This document shows positions 24,501-36,674 of a stretch of DNA of 64,000 nt, piece after piece (position 1 is the stretch's first letter; every line of letters starts with the position of its first letter). The notes under the pieces are model-generated. The model did not search any database, was not told the DNA's origin, and saw only the letters and a list, made by a program, of their open reading frames with translations. The translations under genes were made by a program, and so were the position numbers. The stretch is from Lumnitzera littorea (lineage: Eukaryota; Streptophyta; Magnoliopsida; Myrtales; Combretaceae): the NCBI GenBank assembly GCA_024138015.1, contig JAMXBB010000010.1:53190062-53254061 (forward strand), written 5' to 3'.

Positions 24501-27500
24501 TATACCTCAATTAATTTTAATTCATATCATTAGTCTAGTTAACATAATTAACCAATTAGACGATTACTTAAGATCTTATGGTGGTTACACGAACCCCCCT
24601 ATGGCTATAAGCGGTCACCTACGGTCATTAATGGGTCTAGCTACCTACTTTTTAAAGTGAATTGCGAATGATAGGAGATGATTGGCAACCACTCTGTTAG
24701 TTAATTATACTAACTTAACTAATAGTGTGAATTAAAGTTAATTGAAGTATAAACAGTAATAACTAAATTTTTAATTGGATATATAATTAGATAAATCTAA
24801 ATTTTAAGTGTGTAATTGCAAAAAGTGATAAAGTTGAAGCATAAATTTGTAACATTGATCTTAAAGTCAATGTTATTTTAGTGGATTATATAAAGGATGC
24901 TTTGTATGTTTAAAGGTCTCTCAATTAACTTGTAAGAGTTGTGGCTTTAGGTAATGGATCTCATCTATAGGTGATTCAAAGAAAAAAAAAGGTGAATTAT
25001 GATTGTTATGACTCTACTAGTCAAACGTTAATAAATAATTTAATAAACATTCCTTTTATAAGATAGTAATAATATGCAATAAATATTCCTTTGAATAGCC
25101 TTTAGTAGCTTGCTCATAGTATAAACAGGTGAAGAAAAATTGATGGAAACAATCCTCATAAATTTTGTTAATCATGAAGAGAAATATATACACGAAGGAT
25201 ATAATCCAACAATTAGATCTTGTGTTACAAGATAATATACTACCAATAACATAAATATTTAACCTTATCCCACTCTACTTGGACTAATATATGGATAAAA
25301 CCAAATAAATCAAGTCTTATAAAATTTCGATCAAGTCTTACATGCTTCATCCGATTATGTTGAACTAGATTTTAAACTATATTCAATGTTGACTTACTAT
25401 CACTTAACATCTATACATTGCTTACTTGTATATTCAAGTCTTGCAACAATCTCTGTTTCCAAATGATTTCTCATAACCCTTAGGCAATTGCCTTGTACTT
25501 AACTTTAGTACTACTTCTGACAACTTTAGTCTGTTTCTTACTTCTCCATGTTACAAATACTTCAAGACTTCAGCATTGATTTTTTCTAATAAATGTGCTC
25601 TTACTAGGAGCCCTTTTTATATATTTGAGAATGTGATTTATACCATTCATATGATGTTTCATTAAAGCATGCATAGCTTGGTTTACCAAGCTAATTGAGT
25701 ATGCTAGATTAGGTTTAGTGAAAAACAAGTAAATTAGTCTCCCTACTAGTCTCTAATATTGCCATTTATGCACCAATTCATCGTTTTCTAGTGCAAGACA
25801 CTTTCAATTGTGAGGAAGATGGGTACTCATAAGCTTAGACCCTAATTTACCTGTTTCCTATAGAAGATCCAACACACATTTTCTTTGCCAAAAATAATTC
25901 CTTGTTTACTCTTAGCAATCTCCATTGCTAGAAAGAAAAAGTCCCCATGTTCTTTTATCTCAAATTTTTTCTTAATTTCCCTTTTCAGTCTTAGTATCTC
26001 AACCTCATCATCATATGTAATTTTCATATCAGCTACATTGATTATCAGGATAGGTTTGAAGCCATCTCTACAATGTTTGATAAAAAGAGTGCGCTCTGCT
26101 TGATTCTAAGTATGCCCTAAATCAATTTTGTATTATTGAATTTTTTAAACCATGTTTTAGGAGACTGTTTTAAACCATAAAAAGACTTAATTTATATACC
26201 TTGTTTTCATTCTCCTCTAATAGAAAGCCAAGTGGAATTTTTATGTAAATTTCTTTTTCTAAATCTCCGTCAAGGAAAGTGTTTTTTACATCTAATATGT
26301 GTAAAGGCCAATCAAGATTCATTGGAAGGGATCATATTATCTTGATAGAATTTAGTTTGGCTATTGGAGCAAATGTCTCCTCATAGTCAGTGCCATAAGT
26401 TTGTGTGTACTCTCGAGTCACAAGTCTTGCCTTTTGTCTCTTTATGCTCCTATTGAATTTGTGCTTGATGGTGAGGACCCATTTATTGCCTACAAGATTA
26501 ACAATTTCTTAGGTATTGTTCTGGTACAAACCATTCATTTTATCCAAAACAGCATCTCTTCAATTTTTATTAGCCAAAGCTTCATGAATGTTCTTGGGAA
26601 TAACGATTGTATCCAATCGTGCACCTAGCACAAGTTTGCTTCTCCTTTCTCAGAGCAATAGGCAAGTCCACCTTATCTTTCTTAACATCTTCAATATTGT
26701 GCAAGACCAAGGGCTCTAAGATGGACAACTAGCTTTGTTGAGAAAGTTTGTTCCTTCTCATGTAAACACAAGTATATTGCTGATCAGGAGCATTGTCACT
26801 GTTTAACTTAGGTTCTGACTATGTTATAACTATGTTTGGCAATTGGGTGTTTGAGTCTAGTCCTACCATTGAAAGCTGGTTCTGACCTTGACAAAAGAGG
26901 ATTAGAAATGAGTAACTCTTACTCGCTTATAACTGACTTCTTTGAACCAAGACCTGGTGGTGGGGTACAGGACAACTGAAAAGATAATTCTTCTCTTGAA
27001 CTTGATGGACAACTTGGAAAGCACCCCTTCTCTTCTTCGTAGGCTGTCTCTCCCTGAAGAGAAGTGTTGTAGAATGATTATTCTTCAAGAAATACAACAT
27101 GTAAGGTTGTAAAAAACTGATTGCTAGGTGGGTAATAATGCTTATACCCTTTTTGCATGGTTGAGTATCCAACAATAATGCATCTAAGAGCCTTAGACTC
27201 AAGCTTATGTCTTTGTTAAGAATTATTTTGAATAATATTGTGCATCCAAACACTTCAGGAGGTAAGGTGTTGAAGATACGGGTCTTTGAATAAGATTGAA
27301 TTAAGGTGCTCGGAGTAGCTTGAAATTCAAGTACTTTAGAGAGAATTTGGTTAATTAAGTATGTAACTATTAATATAGCTTCCCCTCCAAAATTGGTTAG
27401 GTACAGTGCTTGCAAGCATCGTAGCCCTAGCAGTTTTAAGGAGATGTCTATTTTTTCTTTCGACTACTCCATTTTGTTGTAGAGTTTAAACATACAAGTT

Positions 27501-30500
27501 TTGATGGACATTACCATTATTGGCAAGGTAATTTCCAAGTTCAATTGAAAAGTAATCTTTTCCATTATACGTATGAAGAATTTAAGTGTTTGTTTCGAAA
27601 AATTTAAAAATAAACTTGTGGAATTGTTTGAATACCTGACTTAACTTTGATTTTTCTTTAAGGAGGAATACTCATCACACATGGGTATGATCATCAATGA
27701 AGATAACAAACCGTTTATATATTGAATATGACAATATTTAAACTAGATCCTGTATAATCACTATGCACTAAATTAAAGGGCTTAGAGGGAATATAAGAAT
27801 GAGTAGTGTTAATAGGAGATTTTGGATATAAGTTTCTTAGCCGATATCAACCTCTTTGGACTTTGGGCTGACTTACTTAGGCACAAGACCAATGTGTTTC
27901 ACGTTCGACCAACCTATCCTACCTAATGACTAAAGAGTCTCCGATTAAGGGCTAGACACCAACTAGCATCCAACCTCATATTAGGACTGTCATAACGGTC
28001 ATAAACCAAGTGTAGAAGGCTTCAAGACTCAGTTACCAACCAAGCTCTCATAGTCTCCAAACACGACAGTCAGCACGATCATGGGTCATGACCTAGATAT
28101 GGGTTATGCAGCCATAATTGATCATATTTGGATGTTTGCGGGTTGCATTATAGCATAAATCTTGTGCTTGACTGGGAGTATTAGAATTATCCTGAAAGAG
28201 AGTTAAAATATTTGGATTTTAGTTTGTTTTTAAACCAAATTCAATTTGATCATTGATGCAAGATGCCAACCAAAGGACTGAAGAATGAGGCGAGTTTGTA
28301 GCTTGATGGATAGAGCTGCCAGAAAGATGAAGAAATCTGGAAACTGCAGGGGAGGACGTGTATATGAATGGCACCTAAGCGCCATCTGGACAAGGACACC
28401 GTCTTCATGGGTGGTCATTTGCAATCTGACCACTTAACAGGTGTGTGCCTATCGATGGACAGCAAGGAGGTTCCTGTCTGAATGGCAGCATTGGTCATTT
28501 TGGGCACAGAATAGAGGTTGCTACCACCTGAACATTAGAGGAATCACCATCAGACCAGTGGCAGCGTTCTTTACACACCAAAACTCTATGTTTTGTTAAT
28601 TTTGCTTAATAAAACTTCATTTTAATTACGGTTTTGCCACTGGACTTCTGTTAAGGTCTGACGTAGGGTTTTAAGGTTAATTTTATCTTATCTTACCTTT
28701 GTACATGTTTGAAACTCTCTTGGAAATGTTCACATTAATTGAGTGCCTTTATTCCTCTTTAATCCTATTGTTTTAATCAATCTATCTAGATTGCGGTGAA
28801 CCCATTTTTGGATTTCTTGATGTACATTGAATCCATTGACGCCCCCTGGGATATTTAGTGGTTGAGGGTCATGTCAATCACTATTCTAATTATAAAACTA
28901 GTTTGTACTTGTTGTTAGCTAGTCATATCTAACAATATTTACACCCATATCTCTTACTTGCCATTAAAAACTTAAAAAATCCTTAAAATATAAAAAATCC
29001 CAGCTTGTGTTCCATCCATATGTGCACACCACGATGTGTTTGGCTTGTCCTATTGAGTTGATCACATCAAAATCAATCAAACCAAATTTCCCCCTGTTTT
29101 CCATTGAGTTTTCTCTTGAATGAAATCAAGAAAGAAACTTACCTCTTCTGAATAAGTTAACTTTATATCAGATAAGTAATACGCACCTTGCTGCTTTTGT
29201 CAATTTAGAACTTTAAAATCTATTTTCCTATTATTGCATTATGTTGTGAATGTTGATAAGTACAATCTTATCAACAATGGATTGATAGTATAATATGAAC
29301 TTTTGTATTTCTTTATACAGTAACTATTGAGATAAGTTTTAATTCTGCTGACTACTTATGTATTTTTATTGATGTTATGATTATACATGTTGTCAATAAG
29401 TACTTAAACTGTGGAGATGATACTAGTATTAGTCGATTTCCATTTTACATTCCTTGAAAAAACTTGAGTCTTATACCATAAATATTTCAAAACTACAGTA
29501 AGCGCTCTTTTCTTTTCCAATAGAAAAAGAAAAGGTAAAATTTCTTTTTCTAGGGATGCTAAATGTGCATGACTAAAGTCTGCTTTGCAGCATGAGATTT
29601 GTCCATTCACGTAACTTCACTAAAGTAATCGTTGGAAAAAAAACATTAGGATTTACTGAAAAATCCTGCAACAATTGCATGACTTACAACACCATTGGAG
29701 TTGACGGCACACCTATTCTTCCCCCTGATATGGCAGGTTGCAAAACGCTATGTTGAGAATGCTTTAGAGTACAGCAAAGAGATTGCCATTGGAAATGGAT
29801 CTCAAGGCCCTTTTGATCACTTTTTAAGATTAAAGAATCATGTAGTTGGTTCCTGGAAGCACAGGACATTAGATCCAGAAAAATTGTTTTTATATGCTGT
29901 TACAGATTCTGGGATGAATTCAAAGTGGGGACGTCCAATTACTGCTGCTGTCAAAGAAGCCATAATGGGAGGTGCTACCATCATTCAGCTGAGGTTTGTT
30001 GACTTTGATTTCTATTCACATAAGTGCACTGCATTTCTCTCTCCCTCCACCAGCCCCACCCCCCACCACCAACCCCCCCACGCCCTCCCTTCCCCTCTTT
30101 TTTTCCCCTTCATATCATTAGACAGTGGCGGATGCTGGTTGTTTCAAGTTCTGTATGCTTGTTCAAATTGAGTGTTTAACATAAAATAGCTAGCTAAAGC
30201 ATTCAAGTAGTTGTGCCAACAATGATCTCATACTAAATGGAGATTTTAAAGACTAGTGAGATTTTGGCCATAAGTCTCTAGGGAGGGAAATGAATCTTTG
30301 CCATCGTCAGAGAAAAATGGTATGGATGAAGCATTACAGGTGTAACATGAGATGGAATTTGTGGATACAAACATTTATGATTTCATTTCTTTTACTTTGC
30401 CAAATGATTTCATGGTTCTTTAGCCTGGCAATCTGCCTATCATTAATGATAGAAAAGTTTTATGTGTAGATAGTTGTCATTTTTACTAAGCAACTATAGT

Positions 30501-32973
30501 TCATCTTCCATGGTGGTTGATACATCATAGATTCACCATAAGTTGCCAAAAATAATTGCCAATGTATTGGAATGATCATTAACAGGTATTTTAGTTGGTA
30601 GAGAGAGCTATTGGCTGTTGGAAACAGTTACCTAGTAAAAGAGCGGGAAATTATCATTGATCATTATAGATACCAACTGGCAAATGGAGATGGCCATGAA
30701 AAAGGAACCTGCTGAATGTCCTTTGATATGCAACGGCAAGTTACCAGCAGAAGAGTCATCAAAGATCCGCCAAGGAAAATGGTTGACTATGAGGGGCTCT
30801 ACCGTTTCAGTAGAGCCTTCAGTCATCAGGCTAGTTTAGGAGATATTTGTCAGCCACCCAAAAGAAAAAAAAAGGTTTTCAGGAAACGTGGAAATAGCTA
30901 TGGGCCATCAGAGATATTCATCAGATTATCATTGGTCGTATTATACAATTGACTAAGATGCCCTATGAAGCTTTGATGTTCCTGCTTCCTGAAAAAATTT
31001 GACAAAGATGCCCTATGAAGATTTGATGTTCCTGCTTCCAATAGGTAAAGGATTTTGTAATTGTGATGCAATGAGGCGAGTGTTTCTATGGATAGTTGAT
31101 GTGTATTTGGGAAACTCTCAAGGATGGAGAAAGGGTTAAGATGGAATATGAGATGGATATGGATGATTAAGTAAAGGGATCACTGTGATTCCTAATCCGA
31201 TATTACTCACCAGGTTTGGAATAATGGGCTTAAGTAGGGCTAAAATGATATTGCCCACAAGATAAGCTAATCAAGAGGATAGAATTGCCACAATCACTAA
31301 GTATAGATGATAAGATTCGAAATAAAGAAAAGATGCTTAATGATTCAATCTCACTAAGAGAATTGATAACAAGTGTTTAGAGATGTTAGAAGTTGTATTT
31401 ACAAATGATAAAAGATACTATTTGTACTAACCCTAGGTATAATGGTATTTTAGTAATTAACTAATACATAAAGCACCAAGAAAACATTAGAAAACAGAAG
31501 ACGTTGGCCTTTAATTGCACAAAGTGTCAGGCCGGTTGGAGGGAGAACTGGCAAGCTGGTTTGTGGCCACTTTCTCTACCGTCGGGCCAGTTGAGGGTTA
31601 GACCCTCCAGCCAGTGTTCTCCTCTCCTGAACGAACATTCTGTGATTCAATCGCTGAATACCATCAGGTTGGTGTTGAGTTCTACCGTCAGGCTGGTTCC
31701 GTTTGGGTCTTGTCCTATTATCAGGCTGGTTCAATGAGCACCAGCTGGCTGGTCTTGACTTCACTTGGGCATAACCTTCAGGACGGTTGTTTTCTCCACC
31801 CTCAGGCCAGTGGGTTTGTGTCTTTGCCCTCTTCTCCTTCTTTCCTTGAGCTGATCTTGCACTATTGGGTTGATCTTGGGTGCTCTACCTATACCCTGGC
31901 TTGATATATGTTGGTTCAGAACTCAATTCCTATCAACATTTTGGTTCTAAGTTCAGCAGTTTCATTTAGCATGACAACTCTAGAAATGCAGGTGGTGTTT
32001 CCCAATAAAATAATGGTGAAGAAAAACACTCTGTGGTATGTCTCCTGTAAATAAGCAATTGCAATTGCCCTTTGTTGGCATCTATTTTTAGGTGAAACCT
32101 CTGTTGCTTTCCATGCTACTTTTCACGAATCTAAGAATAATAGCCAACCTGCAGGCAGCTTTCTACTTTGTTGCATTTTAGCCTTTGTTCCAATCTCTGT
32201 TTCCTTTACCCATTTCTTGGGAAAAGTCCCCCAATTGTATTTGAGAATGAATTTGTTATCATTCAAGAAAGTTTTTTATTTTGATTTTTGTATGTATAGC
32301 AATTAAATTGAGGAGTAAATTTTTTCCTTTAGACAGTTTATTCCAGATTGAAATTTTTGTATGCTAATGTTGTTCTTAAAGTGCTGAATTTTTTATAGAA
32401 TACTGATATCTCAGGTTATTATTAATATCATGCATTGACAGGGAAAAGGATGCAGATACAAAAGACTTTTTTGAAGCAGCTAAATCGTGCTTGGACATTT
32501 GCCATTCCAATGGAGTGCCAATGCTAATAAATGACCGTGTTGATGTCGCATTAGCTTGTGATGCTGATGGTGTTCATGTTGGGCAGTCAGATATGCCTGC
32601 TCGGGTTGCTCGTACTATTCTTGGTCCTGAAAAAATCATTGGTGTGTCGTGCAAAACACCAGAACAAGCTGAGCAAGCATGGATTGATGGTGCAGATTAC
32701 ATAGGCTGTGGTGGGGTTTATCCAACCAATACAAAGGCAAATAACATCACGGTTGGTTTGGATGGTTTAAAAGCTGTTTGCTTGGCCTCTAAATTACCTG
32801 TTGTTGCTATTGGTGGAATTGGTTTGTCGAATGCACCAGCAGTTATGGAACTTGGGTTACCAAATCTGAAAGGGGTTGCCGTTGTGTCTGCCTTATTTGA
32901 CAGGGAATGTATTTCAACAGAGGCAAGCGAGTTGTATGCTGTGTTGAAGGAAGCCGAAGCCAAAGCAAAGTGA
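18538..32973 (+). CDS. TH1: TH1-type bifunctional thiamine biosynthesis enzyme (HMP-P kinase / thiamine-phosphate synthase), ten exons
   Basis: The product phosphorylates HMP-P to HMP-PP and couples it with the thiazole phosphate to give thiamine monophosphate, in plastids. Exons read from GT-AG junctions: 18538-18612, 19603-19908, 20016-20090, 21441-21516, 21598-21673, 22115-22249, 23217-23281, 23374-23501, 29737-29993, 32442-32973; 1725 nt, 574 aa. Residues 1-60, rich in Ser/Arg/hydrophobics, look like a transit peptide. The ThiD-like half has GSDSGAGAGIQADLK (88-102), VVDPVMVSTSG (180-190) and NTHGTGCTLAS (285-295). The ThiE-like half has QLREK (396-400), NDR (428-430), DGVHVGQSD (440-448), PTNTK (492-496) and AIGGIG (520-525). 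All expected active-site motifs are present. Uncertainties: the start could be Met28 in exon 2, and exon 6 could end at 22261 instead, adding four codons. The gene looks intact although introns 8 and 9 carry transposons. Confidence 0.93.
20091..21440 (+). other. TH1 intron 3, unclassified sequence
   Basis: A 1.35-kb intron. It contains long stretches open on one strand or the other (for example 20293-20610 on the minus strand) that match no family I recognise and lack a coding context. The segment 20640-21000 has relatively balanced composition and might be a fragment of an old element. No splice-consistent extra exon was found. Confidence 0.4.
22250..23216 (+). other. TH1 intron 6, no feature seen
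   Basis: A 967-bp intron between the exon ending after GCACG (22249) and the exon starting AAATGTACTT (23217). AT-rich, no repeat or coding signal recognised. Confidence 0.6.
24006..24080 (+). repeat. 37-bp tandem duplication in TH1 intron 8
   Basis: The segment beginning tatgagttcaaatgatccat is present twice in tandem (starts at 24011 and 24048), almost identical over about 35 bp. The near identity implies a recent slippage or duplication compared with the old transposons around it. Confidence 0.85.
24140..24870. mobile_element. Inverted-repeat (foldback/MITE-like) element in TH1 intron 8
   Basis: The left end (about 24150-24200, with tttttgcaattatac) matches the reverse complement of the right end (about 24790-24860, with tttttgcaattacac). 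Inside are two directly repeated blocks about 265 bp apart that share the word atcttatggtggt (about 24322 and 24585) and continue through a similar cctatgg...ggtcac...gggtct pattern. No coding capacity. The structure suggests a non-autonomous DNA transposon with subterminal repeats. Exact ends and target duplication were not resolved. Confidence 0.55.
25250..27840 (-). mobile_element. Copia retrotransposon pol remnant, antisense in TH1 intron 8
   Basis: Minus-strand reading, right to left. The integrase starts near 27840, and its C-terminal part has an open stretch at 26927-27415 that includes the typical conserved words around TYLINQI and LPPEVFGC. The reverse-transcriptase region spans about 26700-25700. 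An RNase H end lies near 25560-25430, where a W-R-S-K-K-Q-T-like word and a V-R-S-S-T-like word appear. Stops and frameshifts are numerous, and no paired LTRs or target duplication were found. It lies opposite to TH1 transcription and is non-functional. Confidence 0.8.
27841..29736. other. TH1 intron 8, distal part with possible LTR-derived sequence
   Basis: No coding region. At about 28835-28865 the text tgacgccccctgggatattt followed by agtggttg resembles the primer-binding/leader region of Athila/Tat-type gypsy elements (normally ...GGCGCC...GGGGA...). The preceding 28200-28830 could then be LTR-derived. This is a weak resemblance only. 29100-29736 is ordinary intron sequence leading to the acceptor at 29736. 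Confidence 0.3.
29994..32441 (+). other. TH1 intron 9, with an LTR-like block
   Basis: A 2.4-kb intron. A block from about 31309 (TGATAAGATTC...) to 31937 (...TTCCTATCA) has mirrored TGATA/TATCA ends and LTR-like text in its first half (cctaggtataatggtatttt near 31431-31450), so it may be a decayed solo LTR. No matching target duplication was found. Its second half contains recurring tcaggctggtt-type words (see findings). The rest of the intron shows nothing recognisable. Confidence 0.35.
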
Positions 32974-33260
32974 AATTTCGTTCCAGTTGAACAGCCTTGG
33001 ATATTCTTGTTCAACCCCCTCCCCAATCTCGTGTGTTGTTTTAGGTTTTTGTTCACTTTAAGATAGGTAGGATCTACAGCTGCACTATGATTAGCGTTAC
33101 TGTACTAATTTCCGGGGGCAGTACCTGCATTGATTTAAAGATATGTTTACTTGGTTGTCCCCGGGAAATAGAAAATAGAAAAAGAGAAAAAGGAGAGGTG
33201 CTAGTGGATGAAGCTGGATACACGAGTAGTTTCTATTTTTATTGATGAAAATAAATAAAA
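32974..33260 (+). other. Presumed 3' UTR of TH1
   Basis: Non-coding sequence after the TGA at 32971-32973. Candidate polyadenylation signals AATAAA occur at about 33250-33259. The inverted terminus of the PMD-bearing MULE begins close by (about 33360), so TH1 transcription may end just short of it. Confidence 0.4.
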
Positions 33261-33359
33261 GTATAAAGGTTAGTATAAATTAATAGTAAGTTATTATGAA
33301 CTTGTCAGGCAACGAAACCATTAAAGGTAGGAGATCAAACAAAGCTTATATGAAGAACA

Positions 33360-33680
33360 GACCATTTTATTAAAGAACATTGAGGTTTATGCTCCAAATC
33401 AAGAGGAACACACCCCTCGAAAAACATGAAAAAAAATGAAAAAAAGGAGTTCCTAGAAAAAAAATATTACCTTTATGGGGTTGTAAAGGCATCTTTCCAA
33501 AACGTGTCTTCAATTTGGGTTATTTTTGTATTGAATACATCTTTTTGAAAGATATCTTCAATATATTATATTATAATTGAAGGTGCTTTTTAGAAATGCA
33601 CCTTCATGTGTAATTGTATTATAATTGAAGGCACTTTTAGTTATAATATTACTAAAAAGGGCTTTTATTGTCAATATATT
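33360..33680 (+). repeat. Left long terminal inverted repeat of MULE-2
   Basis: The segment matches the reverse complement of 40320-40690 over roughly 320-350 bp at moderate identity: for example ttttagaaatgcaccttcat (left) against ttttagaaatatgccttcaa (right arm, reversed), then a shared ataattgaaggca-type word, and the ggagttcctag/gggatccttgg block. It carries repeated gaaggc/gccttc words. The outermost base and the 9-11-bp target duplication were not resolved. Confidence 0.7.
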
Positions 33681-33870
33681 CCTAAAATGCACAAATAGAT
33701 TCATTGCCTCATTTGAATTGTAATTTTATTGTTTTGAAATGTGCATTTCAAGTCTTTGGTGAAATGTTTATTAGAGAGTTGTATAGTTTAAGAAATAAGA
33801 TAGAGCTTGTGGTCGTATTAAACGAGATGATGCTAATTGAAACAATAATTATCTTGTAAATAGTCTAAAA

Positions 33871-36600
33871 ATGGTGAGTATAGTGAAATTTATAATTTTT
33901 ACTTATGGAAATATTCTAAGGGGAAATTTGGGGTTGGAGTATAGTAGTAACTCAATGATGTTGTTGAAGTTAAAAACCAATATAAATTTGTTCGATCTGT
34001 TTGAAAGGATTTGTCAAGGTGTTAGAGTGGATCTAAGTGCTAAGTTTGAGATTTTGTACAAACATTCAAATGCTTACTTGGGCGTTATGAATTATTTGCT
34101 TGTTGTCATCAAAGACAATGATGATTTTGAGAATCTACTTGAGATGGCAGAGGCATTTGGGTGGACCAACATCCACTAATTGTATGTTAGGATTGGAGGG
34201 AGTAGAAGGAGGTCTCCTTACATAAGAAACATACTTGACTCCAATGGAAGAGAACGAAGAGGTGGCACCAATTAAGGAAAATGAACAAATGGCATATGAA
34301 TATGAACTATTGCTAATGTCTACACTCATGTGTGACGATGATAATGCTATGGATGAGGCCATAGGATCGGTTTTGTAGAAGGAAGTTTTACATTATTGTG
34401 TGATTAAGCAAATGAGAGACAATCTGAGAAATGATGATGATGATAATTAAAAGCCTAAGGAAGATGAGGAGGATGAGTATGATGGCGATGATAGTAATGA
34501 GATGCCTCTTGCACTTCCTACTGTGCTTAGTGTACCTACCACTTGAAACTTCCAATTAGAGATACTTGGTGTTTACTCGTATGCTTCGAGTTCAAGTTTA
34601 ATGGTTCTAACATTAGCTCTGATGTAGACTTTAGAGAATAATGCAATAGAAACAAGGGTAAGAGATGCGATTCCCTCTTATAATAGAGGTAGGGAGGATG
34701 GTTACTTAAACTTTGAATGGGAGGTAAATGAAGAGTTTAGTAACTTACAGATCGGTGAAAAGATCTTAATATAGGTATGAGATTCAATATAAAGGAGAAA
34801 CTTGTAAAAGCTATTAAGCACTACCATGTTAAATATCACATTGACTTCAGGTCTTTGGAATTGAAGCTAAGTAAGTATTCCATCCTTTGTATCGAACATG
34901 AAGATGGCTATTAATGGAGGTTACATGCTTGTAGGAAGAAACTAGATAGTGTGTTTGTGATTATAAGACTGGTGAAGCCCCACACTTGTGTTAATCCCAT
35001 AATAAATCTAGATCACCTACAATTGGATAGCAACACCATGGTTAGGGAGTTCTTGAATGTCATTAGGAAAGATCCCGATACTAAGATTTCTTAGCTCTAT
35101 AGTATTATTGAGAAGTAGTTTGAATATTAGGTTAGCGATAAAAGGGTATGGGTTGGAAAAATGAAAGCAATTGTAGTTGTGTACGAAAACTAAGATAAGT
35201 CATATTATGATTTGCCTCGACTACTCAATGCAATCCAAATGACCAACCCTGATACCAAGTTGGAGTGGATGTGAAACCAGTCGAGTCGACCAAGGGTGAC
35301 AAAGATGAAGTAGGTATGGTGGTCATCTAGCCCATGCATAGATGCATGGAAGTATAGTAAGCCTATGGTAGGTACTAACAACACATTTTTATATGAAAAG
35401 TACTACCACAAATTATTGGTCACCACTAATATGGATGGGGTGAACCACATAGTCTCGCTTGCTTTTGTGTTGGCCGATAATGAGATGGCCAATGCATTGG
35501 GCTAGTTTCTTAGTAACCTAAGGCAGTACCTTTATTGGGACAGGGTTAGCCGTGAAACCATTTGTGTAATATTTGACAGTGGGGCGGGGATTTACTTAAC
35601 ATTGGATAGAGATGAGCACGGTTGGAAACCTCCTTTTGTTGTGTGGCAATAGTGCATAAGACATATTGCAAGCAATTTCAATAAGGTTCACAAGAGCCAA
35701 TCGTACAAAAAGTGGGCGACCTTTGCAGCCATGCAAGCTAAGCCTTGAAAGTTTGAAAAATGCTTGGAGAAGGTTCATAGTATCAAACTTGGTGCACTAG
35801 ATTGGTTTCATCCTCTACCGATGCAACAACAGACACTTGTACATGACAAGGGTTATTGGCTTAAATATATGACATCCAACCTTGTGGAAACGTATAATTC
35901 GATGTTGAAGCATGCTTGTGGTCTTCTGGTAACATCGCTTGTGAGGAAGATCTTCTACAATTGTATATTGCACTAAGATAAGAGATATGATGAGGCACTT
36001 AAGTGTATGCATGCAAATTAAGCATACACCAAATACATAAGAGAGATGTTAGATGAATAGGTCAAGCAGGTGAGTTCTCATCGAGTAGTACATTTCAATC
36101 AAAACAGCAAAATTTATGAGGTTGAGACTGGAAGCAAGCATGTTGGGAATGGGACGAAGGGAAGTGGGTATGTACCGATAATAGACTTCAATAGACACAT
36201 GTACACATGCAACAAGTGGTAGATATATAAGATTTCCTATTCATGTACTATTGCTACGGTCGGTTTTGAGTGCTTTGACATGATGTACAATATCAAAGAT
36301 TGGTATAAGTTCATATATTAGGTACAAATGTACAAAGCCTACTTCTTCCCAATCAGTGATGAGTCGAGTTAGCTAAGCATTCCATTCCTCCAAAAAGTGC
36401 AATCAAACCCATGGTTAGAGCGAAAGAAGGGTAAGCCTAGGATTAAGTGTTTCCATATGGAAATGAATGTTAGAGATCGACCGAATAAAACGACTTACAC
36501 ATTCTATAAGAGGGAGGGACACAATGAAAGAACGTGTCCTAAGAAGAATGAATAGGGCAATTAGAACTAGTTGTGCTAATTTATACATGGTTTGATTTGT
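33871..36600 (+). pseudogene. MULE-2 MuDR-type transposase, degenerate
   Basis: Transposase reading in the usual MuDR order. N-terminal domain: 33871-34179 open, with RVDLSAKFEILYKHS. An acidic linker (34430-34500). A K-A-I/K-H-Y-like block and a K-P-H-T-C-V-N-P-like word (about 34800-35000). The catalytic core with YHKLLVTTNMDGVNHIVSLA (about 35400-35460) and ICVIFDSGAGI (about 35560). A KWATFAAM-like word and NLVETYNSMLKHACG (about 35880-35925). A SWIM-type C-x-C...C-x-H-like region (about 36205-36250). A C-terminal zinc-knuckle relic (GHNERTCPKK, about 36510-36545). Many in-frame stops show it is inactive. It lies between long inverted repeats and is followed on the same strand by a PMD reading. 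Confidence 0.8.
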
Positions 36601-36674
36601 TTATTAACTGACAATGCATAATTATTTTGTAATGTCATTGTATTAACCATGTTGCTTTGTGCTTTTGCAAGCTA

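Noticed and set aside
26401..26628. 75-codon + strand open frame
   Set aside because: Antisense to the Copia reverse-transcriptase remnant.
31309..31937. Definite solo LTR in TH1 intron 9
   Set aside because: TGATA/TATCA ends are suggestive, but no target-site duplication was found; kept as a low-confidence note only.
32718..33056. 112-codon minus-strand open frame
   Set aside because: Antisense shadow of the last TH1 exon.
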